Made by a program: the position numbers and the translations under genes. A stretch of 64,000 nucleotides of DNA from Saprospiraceae bacterium (GTDB lineage Bacteria > Bacteroidota > Bacteroidia > Chitinophagales > Saprospiraceae): positions 278,427 through 342,426 of the forward strand of contig JANQPA010000012.1 of the NCBI GenBank assembly GCA_028285545.1, given 5' to 3'. Below, piece after piece: positions 10,701 to 18,331 of the stretch. The notes beneath the pieces are model-generated. The model was not told the DNA's origin, did not search any database, and saw only the letters and a list, made by a program, of their open reading frames with translations. Within the stretch, counting starts at the first letter, position 1. Each line of letters opens with the position of its first letter.

Positions 10701-10924
10701 TTAGGATCACTAATATCTACAATGGTTATCGTGTTGGCATCTGCATTTGTAAAAAAGAGACGTGCAGTAGCCTTATCAAAAGCTGCAATTTCTGCTGCTC
10801 CATTCTTAAAGATATTGGTTGAATATGTAGACTGGTAAGTGAGTTTCATTTCCTGTGAAAAAAGAGGGCTTGTTCCCACTACTACAGCAAACAATATGCA
10901 ACTTAGGGGTAAAAATGATTTCAT
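7736..10924 (-). CDS. Choice-of-anchor I protein with inserted phytase-like domain and T9SS sorting domain
   Basis: A 1062-residue exported protein with a signal peptide at residues 1-23. Residues 27-260 and roughly 720-980 form two halves of a choice-of-anchor I / LVIVD-like propeller (NTITIVDISDPKNPVFF, TANEGEPDDDY, FSANEGDSRDYDGF, GIMVYNVNDPKKPQYV). Between them, about 265-715, lies an esterase-like-activity-of-phytase domain (FSGLYFDAKE, FYAIPDRGPNEAA, EGILRDESGNFWMCDEYRP, EGIALLPDGSIAVLNDND). The last 70 residues from LRVFPNPVS are a T9SS type A domain. A role in extracellular phosphate release is possible but is not shown by the sequence. Confidence 0.85.
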   Translation of the reverse strand: MKSFLPLSCILFAVVVGTSPLFSQEMKLTYQSTYSTNIFKNGAAEIAAFDKATARLFFTNADANTITIVDISDPKNPVFFKDLALSTFGGSVNSVAVSDGIVAVALEADPKQNPGAVVFFDTDGNYLNDVAVGALPDMVVFTNDGSKVLTANEGEPDDDYLVDPEGSVSIIDISEGVASASVTNVTFTNYNDKKASLQNKGIRIFGPNATVAQDLEPEYITVTPDDSRAYVSLQENNGLAVIDLNSNELVDILPLGVKDHMSGSPSLREFHLNELVDLPALGVPVIDTVAQDTVFLSGFSGLYFDAKESTESKYVFYAIPDRGPNEAAVNKSNVLAPAAPDLGALTDLRPFTLPNYQARIAKFEVDIANGTVSLADQIFLNRVEGQNMRPISGKGNVIGFDETPVRIAKVFDDTTTNFFGVDYVDTTTFIGYRELILDPYGGDFEGILRDESGNFWMCDEYRPAIYQFASDGMLINRFVPEGTADLTIPVLGFSFGAGFYGQEVLPSVYNSRRANRGFEAIAYDEDAKIIYAFIQSPVETPGSAEVRNNSDVIRILGMSTVDNSVVAEYVYLLERNRDGGIGNRVDKIGDATYIGNGKFLIIERDSSQPGEDTGQKYVFEIDITNATNLRQDANLTTLANKSSSTGVDDKTLEMMTADDLAAAGLRPAFKRKIVNLPTLGYQPSDKAEGIALLPDGSIAVLNDNDFGLAGAGVSDVSSLGIISFGTNYSLDASNTDEAVNINNHPVLGMYQPDAITSYNIGGQNYIFSANEGDSRDYDGFSEEERIKDFSLDAGQFASPTSLLEDNALGRLKTTSANGDLDGDKDFDRLFSYGARSFSIWDEVGNLVYDSGNDFETITSQYEGGKYFNSNNDDNDSFDSRSDDKGPEPEAIELGRIGEDIYAFIGLERMGGIMVYNVNDPKKPQYVSYINNRDFSFEANTAEAGDLGVEDIVFINLDDSPVTVPLVVTANEVSGTISIFSIGDFTDIEDIDRERAEELRVFPNPVSNRLFTNQISDFQVVSTLGQIVLTAQNTNQIELNNLPAGTYFLRDVRHNQSKMFVKQ

Positions 10925-11381
10925 GTATATGCTTTTATAGGTTACGAAATAGGGATGCTAATATATTAGATTTGATTAAATAAAATATAATTAATTGGAT
11001 TATCTATTTATTATCAATGAATTAGTTCAGCAATAAACCTTGCATTTATTCTTTTTTCGGTGTTTAGCTCGAGATTGATAGGTTATTAGATTTATTTCTG
11101 CATGCAATTTTTGCCGAGGGAGGACAAAGTGATGTGCAAATATATATAAAAGAAATTCTTAGATGCAGTTAAAATTTGATTTTTAGAATTTGTTACCGCT
11201 CATTTTTGTTTTAATTAAGGCAGCAAAAGAGATATAACCAAGTTTAAGGATCAACTTTAAGGAGTTTTTTCAACCGAAAGCAGGTTTAAAAAATAGCCAT
11301 AGCCTTTAAAATCATCCATAATTTGATAAGAAAAATCTCCAAGCATTTATTCTTATTTTTAAACCAACAAAAACCTGGCTA
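10925..11381. other. 457-base intergenic region without a recognisable gene
   Basis: AT-rich spacer between two divergent genes, so it should hold both promoters. No exact TAnnTTTG box with a good -33 partner, no long palindrome and no RNA gene was seen. Confidence 0.5.
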
Positions 11382-12278
11382 ATGAAATGCTACAAGGACA
11401 AATATTTTTCGCTTATTTTTTTTGTAATTAGCTTATCATTCTTTGTTCCATCAGGTCTTTTTGGTCAAGCTCCACGAAGCATTAATGTGATGTCCTTCAA
11501 TATAAGGTACCCTAACCCTCAGGATGGTTTTAATTATTGGCCCAATCGAAAAGAAATGGTAGCCAGTATGATCCGCTTCAATGATGCAGATATTATAGGA
11601 GTCCAAGAGGCTTTTAGAAGTCAACTGGATGATTTAATGAAATTATTACCTGAATTTAACTGGCTGGGAGTATGTAGAACAGATGGCTCAATAAAGCCCG
11701 AGCCAGATAATGAATTTTCTGCCATCATTTATCGTAAAGATCGATTTGAAATACTCAAGGCTGAAACCTTTTGGCTCTCAGAAACTACATCTAAGCCTGG
11801 TTCAAAATCATGGGATGCCGCCTTGCCAAGAATAGTCACCTGGGCCCATCTTTTAGATAAAAAAACCAAGAAAAAATGGTTTCATTTTAATACTCATTTT
11901 GATCACAGAGGCAAAATAGCCAGAGAAAAAAGTGCTTCCATAATCATAAAAAAAATCAAGGAAATTGCCCGCAATAATCCAACTATTCTTACTGGCGACT
12001 TCAATTGCAAACCAGAGGATTTACCCTATCAGATTCTAGTTCAAAAAGATGCCAATTTGAAAGACGCCATCAACCAAACCGAAACACCACATCATGGCCC
12101 GATGTCGACCTGGACCAATAGTTTTCAGTTTCCAGGTGCCCCAGGTCAAAGAATTGATTTCATTTTCGTAAATGATAAAATAAGAGTCTTAAAACATGCC
12201 ATCCTCTCAGATTCCTGGAGTGGAAGGCTACCTTCTGATCATTTACCTGTATTTGCAAAAGTACTTGCGTCTCAATGA
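11382..12278 (+). CDS. Secreted endonuclease/exonuclease/phosphatase family protein
   Basis: A 298-residue metal-dependent hydrolase of the EEP superfamily. A signal peptide spans residues 1-29 (ends GLFGQA). Superfamily motifs are in order: VMSFNIRY (Asn40), GVQEAF (metal-binding Glu76), HFNTHFDHRG, LTGDFNCKPED, RIDFIFVND and the terminal catalytic SDHLPVFAKV. Exported Bacteroidota members of this type act on phosphodiesters, for example inositol-lipid or nucleic acid phosphates; the true substrate cannot be told. It precedes the VOC-GlxA-OsmC genes with a hairpin in between and may be a separate unit. Confidence 0.9.
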   Translation: MKCYKDKYFSLIFFVISLSFFVPSGLFGQAPRSINVMSFNIRYPNPQDGFNYWPNRKEMVASMIRFNDADIIGVQEAFRSQLDDLMKLLPEFNWLGVCRTDGSIKPEPDNEFSAIIYRKDRFEILKAETFWLSETTSKPGSKSWDAALPRIVTWAHLLDKKTKKKWFHFNTHFDHRGKIAREKSASIIIKKIKEIARNNPTILTGDFNCKPEDLPYQILVQKDANLKDAINQTETPHHGPMSTWTNSFQFPGAPGQRIDFIFVNDKIRVLKHAILSDSWSGRLPSDHLPVFAKVLASQ

Positions 12279-12315
12279 GTTTATTGAAGTCAATCTAAAA
12301 AGCCATTATTATTTA

Positions 12316-12337
12316 TAGGTAGCCTCTTGGCTACCTA
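12316..12337. repeat. Short palindrome TAGGTAGCC/GGCTACCTA
   Basis: A perfect 9-bp stem with loop TCTT, 38 bases after the phosphatase-like gene. Its centre GTAGCC-N4-GGCTAC resembles the GGCGGC/GCCGCC centres of the longer foldbacks. There is no T run, so termination is uncertain. Confidence 0.5.
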
Positions 12338-12379
12338 AATCTAAATTCCATTATTTCATCAAAAAATCATATCTGCATT

Positions 12380-12802
12380 ATGTCGTCAAAAAAAGGAAAA
12401 ATCACCGGTATCGGAGGCATTTTTTTTAAATGCAAAAATCCTAATGCCCAAAAAGAATGGTATGCCAAACACTTTCAGCTGGATGTAGACAAATATGGAA
12501 CCATGTTTAAATTCCGTCTTGAAAATCAGCCCGATAAAACAGGTTATCTTCAGTGGAGTCCATTTTCTGCAGATACCGATTATTTTTCTCCATCTACTAA
12601 AGACTTTATGATCAACTACAGAGTAGAAAATATTGAAGCTCTTATAGAAGAATTAAAAGCAGAGGGGATCACCGTTTTGGATGATATTTCTTCCTATGAT
12701 TACGGAAAATTTGTCCATATTATGGATCCAGAAGGAAATAAAATTGAACTTTGGGAACCAATAGATGCTGCTTTTGATAAATATTATGAGGATCAAAAAT
12801 AA
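12380..12802 (+). CDS. VOC (glyoxalase/bleomycin-resistance fold) family protein
   Basis: A 140-residue cytoplasmic protein with the vicinal-oxygen-chelate beta-alpha-beta-beta-beta layout. The N-terminal half has GIGGIFFKCKNPNAQKEWY, and the C-terminal half has the characteristic FVHIMDPEGNKIELWEP, whose Glu is the usual second-half metal ligand. The substrate is unknown; relatives include glyoxalase I, dioxygenases and resistance proteins. The next gene starts 3 bases after its stop, and an OsmC gene follows 6 bases after that, which suggests a three-gene unit for handling reactive electrophiles or peroxides. Confidence 0.85.
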   Translation: MSSKKGKITGIGGIFFKCKNPNAQKEWYAKHFQLDVDKYGTMFKFRLENQPDKTGYLQWSPFSADTDYFSPSTKDFMINYRVENIEALIEELKAEGITVLDDISSYDYGKFVHIMDPEGNKIELWEPIDAAFDKYYEDQK

Positions 12803-12805
12803 AGT

Positions 12806-13756
12806 ATGAGGTTTGCTTTTGCCATTCCTACTCAAGTCCATTCACTTGACTTAATTGGCCCTTCCCATGTTTTTTATGAAGCTCGGGAACTAGGGGCAGA
12901 GATTGAATTGCTACATTTTTCAATTTCCGAAGAACCATCAGTTCAAAGTAGTAATGGCTTATTTTTTAGCAACCTTCCTTCTTTCCAAGAAATTGGTTTA
13001 AAAGCAGGGGATTTCATTTTTATACCTGGGCTCCCACAGTCTATTCTCCATTCTGATGAATTTAAATACAAGGCCTCTGCCTTCAATGAGTGGCTGGCAT
13101 CAAAATATGGTCAGGGAGCTACCGTTTGTTCTGTCTGCACAGGCACCTTTATTCTGGGTCAGGCAGGCATTTTAAATGAAAAAACATGTACAACACACTG
13201 GAAATATTGTGATCTGCTTCAAAAGCAATATCCTAGTGCAAGGGTCCAAAAAAATCGCTTATTCGTAGAAGATCAAAGAATATATAGTAGTGCAGGTGTT
13301 ACCTCCGGCATTGACCTGGCCTTAAACATTGTTGAAAAGCAGTTTGGCCCTAAGCTGGCCCTGGATACCATGCTCATGTCCGTAGTTTATATGCGTAGAG
13401 GAAAAGAAGATCCTCAGCTGAGCGTATTCCTGCAATATCGCAATCACCTGGAAGACCGGATACACAAGGTCCAAAGCTGGATAATTCAACATTTAAAAGA
13501 AAACTTTAATGTCGACATTCTTGCCAAACTGATATATGTAAGTCCCAGGCATCTCACCCGCTTGTTTAAAGATTCAACAGGCATTACTTTGGGGCAGTAT
13601 ATTGAAGAACTTAGAATAGAAAAAGCCATTCAATTATTGCGACAAAACCACAAAGTTGATTTTATTGCGGTAGAATGTGGCCTGGGAGATGCCAGACAAT
13701 TAAGAAGACTATTAAAAAAACATCTCAATAAACTTCCTTCAGAAATCAACCCTTAA
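12806..13756 (+). CDS. GlxA family transcriptional regulator (DJ-1/PfpI domain + AraC HTH)
   Basis: A 316-residue regulator with two domains. Residues 1-190 are a DJ-1/PfpI-like class I amidotransferase fold with the nucleophile elbow SVCTGTF (Cys111) and THW (His131). Residues 215-315 are an AraC/XylS helix-turn-helix pair (DILAKLIYVSPRHLTRLFKD; then DFIAVECGLGDARQLRRLLK). In such GlxA/FtrA-type proteins the first domain usually senses a small metabolite or oxidative signal. It lies between a VOC and an OsmC gene with gaps of 3 and 6 bases, so it probably controls its own operon. Confidence 0.9.
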   Translation: MRFAFAIPTQVHSLDLIGPSHVFYEARELGAEIELLHFSISEEPSVQSSNGLFFSNLPSFQEIGLKAGDFIFIPGLPQSILHSDEFKYKASAFNEWLASKYGQGATVCSVCTGTFILGQAGILNEKTCTTHWKYCDLLQKQYPSARVQKNRLFVEDQRIYSSAGVTSGIDLALNIVEKQFGPKLALDTMLMSVVYMRRGKEDPQLSVFLQYRNHLEDRIHKVQSWIIQHLKENFNVDILAKLIYVSPRHLTRLFKDSTGITLGQYIEELRIEKAIQLLRQNHKVDFIAVECGLGDARQLRRLLKKHLNKLPSEINP

Positions 13757-13762
13757 AGTATT

Positions 13763-14236
13763 ATGTCAAAACAACATCACTATCAAACACTCTTAGAATG
13801 GACCGGTAATAAAGGAAAAGGCACCTTAAATTATCGAGCTTATGACCGCAATCACCTTATTAAAGTGGAGGGAAAGCCAGATTTATTAGGTTCCTCAGAC
13901 CCTTCCTTCCGTGGTGATACCAGCAGATATAATCCTGAAGAACTATTGGTCGCCTCTCTTTCTGGCTGCCATATGCTTTGGTTTCTACACTTGTGCTCTG
14001 TTAACAAAATCATCGTAATGGATTATAAAGATGAGGCCAAAGGAATTATGGAAGAAAATAAAGATGGAAGTGGATTTTTTAAATCTGTAACCTTGTATCC
14101 AAAAGTCATCATTACTGAAGCTAGTATGATAGAAACGGCTCAATCCCTACATCATCAGGCCAATAAAATGTGCTTTATTGCCAATTCAGTCAACTTTGAG
14201 GTATTACATGAGCCTTCTTGTCAAGTTCAGCAATAA
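13763..14236 (+). CDS. OsmC family peroxiredoxin-like protein
   Basis: A 157-residue OsmC/Ohr-fold protein, normally a thiol peroxidase that reduces organic hydroperoxides. The two family cysteines are present: Cys69 in SLSGCHMLW and Cys137 in NKMCFIAN, each on the expected helix. The segment NPEELLVASLSGC is typical. It is the last gene of the VOC-regulator-OsmC run; a long palindrome lies 12 bases after its stop. The sequence fits the YhfA/OsmC side of the family better than Ohr, though this was not tested. Confidence 0.92.
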   Translation: MSKQHHYQTLLEWTGNKGKGTLNYRAYDRNHLIKVEGKPDLLGSSDPSFRGDTSRYNPEELLVASLSGCHMLWFLHLCSVNKIIVMDYKDEAKGIMEENKDGSGFFKSVTLYPKVIITEASMIETAQSLHHQANKMCFIANSVNFEVLHEPSCQVQQ

Positions 14237-14248
14237 TAAAACAGCCTC

Positions 14249-14300
14249 ATTAAGTTAACAATGGAGGGCGGCCTTGGCCACCCTCCATTGTTAACTTAAT
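14249..14300. repeat. 26-bp-arm palindrome after osmC-like gene
   Basis: A near-perfect 52-base palindrome centred at 14274/14275: 25 of 26 positions pair, with one A/C mismatch (14269/14280). The centre is GGCGGCCTTGGCCACC; the outer arms carry AAGTTAACA/TGTTAACTT, shared with the palindrome at 43769. It probably ends the upstream operon, but no T run follows. Confidence 0.9.
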
Positions 14301-14308
14301 TTGTTCAT

Positions 14309-14348
14309 CTCAATTGTCCCTTTTTGGTCCTCAATTGTCCTTTTGGTC
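14309..14348 (+). repeat. Imperfect tandem duplication, about 20 bp x 2
   Basis: CTCAATTGTCCCTTTTTGGTC (14309-14329) is followed directly by CTCAATTGTCC-TTTTGGTC, two bases shorter (14330-14348). It lies just upstream of the DJ-1 gene and may be a slippage product in its promoter region. Confidence 0.8.
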
Positions 14349-14385
14349 ATGGCATATTTCCCTAATCTTTGTAGAAAAATAAAAT

Positions 14386-15177
14386 ATGAAAATCATCCAA
14401 ACTTTATTTTTCTTATGTTTATTCAACCTTTGCCTGGTAGCCCAGGAGGCTTATTATTGTCCTCCTTGCGGTTTGGTTTGTGATCTGGTTGAATTTGAAG
14501 AACCAGGTACTTGCAATCAATGCCCGATGCAATTAGTGAAAAGAACCAAAAACGAACAGATGGCTGCTATTCAAAAACGAGCTGAAGGACGAACTACTAT
14601 TCTTTTTTATCTACATGAAGGAATTGAAATATTGGATTGGGCAGGCCCTGCTGAAGCTTTCACGGTTTCAGGGTTTGATGTAATAACGGCCTCCGTAGAT
14701 GGCAAACCAATCACCAGCCAGGGAGTATTTAAAATTGAGCCAATGTATTCAATTGAAAATTGCCCTAAAACCGATATCATTGCTTTTTTTGGAGGAAATG
14801 CAAATGCTGCATCCAATAATCCTAAAGTTATTAGCTGGCTTAAAAAACGAGCAGAGGAAACTGACATCGTCTTTTCTGTATGTACCGGAGCTTTTTTCCT
14901 GGCCAAAGCAGGATTACTGGACGGCCAGGTAGCCACTACCTTTCATGAATCTATTTCAAGTCTCCAAAAACTGGCTCCAAAAGCAGTCATTAAAAGAAAT
15001 GTCAAATACGTAGACAACGGAAAAATTGTCACTGCTGCAGGAGTTTCTTCTGGTATTCATGGTGCACTTCACCTCGTCCAAAGATTAAAAGGAAAAGAAC
15101 GAGCACAGGCTACAGCTCGTTATATGGAATACGAAGATTGGAAGGGAAATGAAGGTCTTGTGGTGAATCAAAAATAA
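14386..15177 (+). CDS. Exported DJ-1/PfpI family protein with N-terminal Cys-rich metal-binding motif
   Basis: A 263-residue protein. Residues 1-20 are a signal peptide (LVAQ|EAYY). Residues 22-50 carry five cysteines (25, 28, 32, 43, 46) in a YYCPPCGLVCD...CNQCPM arrangement, close to the heavy-metal-binding (HMBD/YHS-like) motifs of copper proteins. Residues 70-240 are a DJ-1/PfpI domain with FSVCTGAFFLA (Cys166) and a following FHES (His187). It is therefore a periplasmic or lipid-free envelope DJ-1 relative with a probable metal site. It is close in sequence to the sensor half of the GlxA gene just upstream, but lacks a DNA-binding domain. Confidence 0.85.
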   Translation: MKIIQTLFFLCLFNLCLVAQEAYYCPPCGLVCDLVEFEEPGTCNQCPMQLVKRTKNEQMAAIQKRAEGRTTILFYLHEGIEILDWAGPAEAFTVSGFDVITASVDGKPITSQGVFKIEPMYSIENCPKTDIIAFFGGNANAASNNPKVISWLKKRAEETDIVFSVCTGAFFLAKAGLLDGQVATTFHESISSLQKLAPKAVIKRNVKYVDNGKIVTAAGVSSGIHGALHLVQRLKGKERAQATARYMEYEDWKGNEGLVVNQK

Positions 15178-15297
15178 GAAATATACATTTCAAATGTAAC
15201 GATGAGCTTTTTGAAGAGTATTTATCTTGAGGTGAAAAGAAAAAACACCCCAAAAAATACCTTCTTTAAACCTCATCACAAGAGAAAATTGAAGTTT

Positions 15298-15343
15298 AAG
15301 ATTGTCTCAAAAAGTCATTGAACTATTGGGACAATCTTTTTTT
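15298..15343 (+). terminator. Terminator-like hairpin after the DJ-1 gene
   Basis: AAGATTGTCTC (15298-15308) pairs with GGGACAATCTT (15328-15338; one T-G pair) and is followed by a T run. It lies about 120 bases past the stop codon. Confidence 0.65.
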
Positions 15344-15438
15344 AAAGTAAAGGATAGACACAGACAAATTTTTGTGTTTAAAATATTGAAGTGTTTCAGT
15401 TGATGTGCTAATTTAAATTTAGATTGCAACTCCAAAAT

Positions 15439-16368
15439 ATGGCCATTATTAAGACACTCCTCTTTTTATTTTTCTTTTTTACTTTTTCTTTTTTGGCTTA
15501 TTCACAAGATTATATTTCCCTTATTAGCGAGGACGCCACCTGGGGTATTCGAGAAGAAGGGGGGGATGGGAATGGCTTTGAATATTTGAATGTTTCAAAC
15601 TATCATTTTCTTGGAGATACCATTATTTCAGATACCCTCTACAAAAAATTATTTCGGGATACCCTTTATCTGGGAGGAATAAGGGAAGAAGGTACTCAAG
15701 TTTTTTACAGGCCTGCATTTTTTAAAGATCGCCTAATTTATGATTTTGGCATGAGCATTGGAGATACCATCACTTTAGAATGTGGTCGATTTGCCTGTAA
15801 ATCGTTAGTAGTACTAAATGTTGACACCTTAACACTTGAGGATGGCCTCCCTAGAAAACGACAAAAAATGCTGGTAATCAGCAATTATTTTGAACCTGTT
15901 AATTATGAAGTAGATTGGATTGCGGGGATTGGAAGTCAGCAATCTTTAATAGAAGACGACTTTTGTTATTTCTCAGATCTGGAAAAATTGGGGCCTACTT
16001 GCAGCCAACGTTTGCTTTGTTTTTCCATAAATGGGGAAATGCTTTATACCAATAGTGATACTCTTATCAATGAATGCCCGCCACCCTTAATTTTGAGTTC
16101 AGCAAAAAAACAATTTCTCAAAGATTTCAAAGTAAATATTTTCCCCAACCCTGCTTTCTCACTTTTACATTATGAAATACAAGCCTCAAAAAAAGGAATT
16201 GATCTTCTGGAAATCCAATTAATTGATGCATTCGGACATAGAATTTTTACTAATAAAACAAATAAATTGTCAGGTCAAATAGACACCCACCAGTTAAGCA
16301 AGGGCTTCTATGTCCTAGTATTTAAACTTGCTCAGGGGATTAGTAGTAAAAAAATTATCAAAAACTAA
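15439..16368 (+). CDS. Secreted T9SS type A sorting-domain protein of unknown function
   Basis: A 309-residue exported protein. An ATG at 15439 gives a clean signal peptide (FTFSFLAYSQ|DY) and is preferred to the TTG five codons earlier. The middle part (residues 20-215) has a pattern seen in many Saprospiraceae surface proteins, with GDTIISDTLYKKLFRD and YDFGMSIGDTITLEC, and six or so cysteines. Residues from 235 on, starting VNIFPNPA, are a T9SS type A domain ending GFYVLVFKLAQG. No enzyme motif is seen. It stands alone in its orientation, with about 160 bases to the next gene. Confidence 0.8.
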   Translation: MAIIKTLLFLFFFFTFSFLAYSQDYISLISEDATWGIREEGGDGNGFEYLNVSNYHFLGDTIISDTLYKKLFRDTLYLGGIREEGTQVFYRPAFFKDRLIYDFGMSIGDTITLECGRFACKSLVVLNVDTLTLEDGLPRKRQKMLVISNYFEPVNYEVDWIAGIGSQQSLIEDDFCYFSDLEKLGPTCSQRLLCFSINGEMLYTNSDTLINECPPPLILSSAKKQFLKDFKVNIFPNPAFSLLHYEIQASKKGIDLLEIQLIDAFGHRIFTNKTNKLSGQIDTHQLSKGFYVLVFKLAQGISSKKIIKN

Positions 16369-16476
16369 TTATCCTATTCTAAAAATAAAAGTATAATATG
16401 ATTGATTTGCTCATCACCTGATTTTATCATTATTATAAAGTTTTGTCCTATCCTTATATATATCCACTTACTTATT

Positions 16477-16484
16477 TACTTTTG
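16477..16484 (+). promoter_or_regulatory. Candidate -7 box of the phosphoesterase-like lipoprotein gene
   Basis: TACTTTTG matches TAnnTTTG and lies 42 bases before the ATG at 16527. No good -33 element is present at 19-21 bp. Confidence 0.3.
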
Positions 16485-16526
16485 CCAATATTTTATTTGA
16501 TTTAGTTTTTTGAAAAATTTATTGAC

Positions 16527-18320
16527 ATGCGCAAGTCGGTGCAAACCTTCCTTTTTATCTTTATTTTATCCTTACTTTATTCCTGTCAGAATAATACGAT
16601 CGATACTGAGCCTCCAAAGATTGAACTCCCTCCGGAAATAGCCAACATGGAGACTCCTTATTTTATTACAAAGGATAGTTTGCTCAATACTTTTAAACTA
16701 AATGTGGTAAGAGCTTATCTGGCTAACCGGCCTGTCTATCCTGAGTCCAATCCATTAAATGAAGCTTGGCAATTTGCTTTAGAAAACCCAGCTCAAGGGG
16801 TGGAAGCGGGTATCGAGGTTCAACCACAGCAAGGGGCGAATGTGGATCTGCCCCATTTAAAAATATTGCCCAAATCGGCTATGTGGTATAGCAAAACGAT
16901 AGACCTGGATTTCCCTACTTTTATAGCGGTAGATGCGGATGATGATGCCCAGGTTTTTCAGGATGGTCAGCGGCTGACTCCCGAGGTTATGAATATTTAC
17001 GCCCTGGCAGCAAAAAAAGAATCAAAAATAGCGATTCGGGTGCTCAATAATCAACATTTGGGAGGCTTAAAAAGTGTAGGCACTTATTCGGCTGAACAAT
17101 TTTCACAGATACGAACCAATGAGTTAAATGATATTTTCATTAAGAAATTAACCCGGCAGGCCATTGAATCCAACAGGCTTAGTGAAAGCATGTCAAATGA
17201 AATAGTAACAGCCATCAAATCTGGGAATTTAAGTACGATTAAAAACGCCGAACGCTATTTTCCTCCACTTCTGGTAAAACCCTATTTACAAAAACCAGAT
17301 CTAAATACTTATACCATCCTCTATGAACGGTCCACCATGACCTCTACTCAGCTGGATTGGAGGAATTTACAAAGTCAAACCCCCAACCGCTTTTTATGTG
17401 GAGGGCGTAATACGCTTATGTGCGAAACTAATAGCGATTTATTTGAGCCAGGGGTGCCCTATAAAGTAGATATTTCTGACAATCGTTCAGTACTTTCCCG
17501 AGAAATGCTTGCTCCGGAAAATAAATTAAACTACACCTTTACCGCCTGGGGGGATTCAAAAGGAAACTGGGAGACCTTTAGCCAATTGGTTAAGCTCATG
17601 AGTGGAGCTCAGGACGCCTTTACCATCGGTCTTGGTAATTTGGTCAAAGAAAGTTCACAGAAGCAGGATTGGGTCAATTTTTTTAATTGTTTGGAACCAA
17701 TAAATGCTCGTACTCCTATTTATGTGGCGCCCGGAGAAAGTGATTATAAAGGATATTATAATGACCTCTATTCACCTCCCATTGTACGATACTTTAGAAA
17801 TAGTAATAATTACCTTCCTTTTCATTCTTGGCGTTCAACCTATGCTGCTTTTATCGTTTTGGACTTAAACAGAAATTTCCCGGCAGGCATTGATCTGGAA
17901 CAGGGAAGGTGGTTGGAACAACAATTAGCTTCCCGGGACTGGCAGTCAGCACAATGGCGATTCTTAATTGTACATGAGCCTCCTTATTCTCAAGGGCGGG
18001 AGTCTTACAGTGGTGATAAAACCTTAAAGGACTTGATAGACAATATGGCTGGCCCTACTAAAATCGATTTTGTCTTATCAGGGTATACCAATAATTTTGA
18101 GCGCTTGACCAAAACCTATGGAGATCAGGAAACGACCTTTTTAGTCCTTGGAGGGGCGGGAGCAGAATTGGAAGAAGAGGCTTCCTCTTCATCTCCTGTA
18201 ATGGATAAAGTTATTAAAGAACATCATTACTCGAGGTTTTTTATGCAGAATGAAAAAGTTAGGGTTATCACTTATAATTTACAAGGCCAGGTCATTGATG
18301 ATTTTGAAAGAGTAAAATAA
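16527..18320 (+). CDS. Lipoprotein with a decayed metallophosphoesterase domain
   Basis: A 597-residue lipoprotein (lipobox LLYSC, Cys20). Residues 260-335 look like the Fn3-like head of purple acid phosphatases. Residues 335-545 follow the calcineurin-like phosphoesterase layout: WGDSKGN (341-347), IGLGNLV (368-373) where GDxV is expected, PGESD (402-406) where GNHD is expected, VHEPPYS (His483), and SGYTNNFERL (518-526) where SGHxHxYER is expected. Most metal ligands are therefore replaced, and catalysis by the usual mechanism is unlikely. The first 250 residues are not recognised. It is followed 11 bases later by the CYTH gene. Confidence 0.75.
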   Translation: MRKSVQTFLFIFILSLLYSCQNNTIDTEPPKIELPPEIANMETPYFITKDSLLNTFKLNVVRAYLANRPVYPESNPLNEAWQFALENPAQGVEAGIEVQPQQGANVDLPHLKILPKSAMWYSKTIDLDFPTFIAVDADDDAQVFQDGQRLTPEVMNIYALAAKKESKIAIRVLNNQHLGGLKSVGTYSAEQFSQIRTNELNDIFIKKLTRQAIESNRLSESMSNEIVTAIKSGNLSTIKNAERYFPPLLVKPYLQKPDLNTYTILYERSTMTSTQLDWRNLQSQTPNRFLCGGRNTLMCETNSDLFEPGVPYKVDISDNRSVLSREMLAPENKLNYTFTAWGDSKGNWETFSQLVKLMSGAQDAFTIGLGNLVKESSQKQDWVNFFNCLEPINARTPIYVAPGESDYKGYYNDLYSPPIVRYFRNSNNYLPFHSWRSTYAAFIVLDLNRNFPAGIDLEQGRWLEQQLASRDWQSAQWRFLIVHEPPYSQGRESYSGDKTLKDLIDNMAGPTKIDFVLSGYTNNFERLTKTYGDQETTFLVLGGAGAELEEEASSSSPVMDKVIKEHHYSRFFMQNEKVRVITYNLQGQVIDDFERVK

Positions 18321-18331
18321 AACTTAGTGTT

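Noticed and set aside
14301..14483. 60-codon frame overlapping the start of the exported DJ-1 gene
   Set aside because: It runs through the tandem repeat and out of frame into a well-supported gene; the hydrophobic start is a result of T-rich spacer.
15298..15343. Hairpin with TGTCTCAAAAAGTC, similar to the ends of some insertion sequences
   Set aside because: No transposase, no second copy and no target duplication; a terminator explains it.
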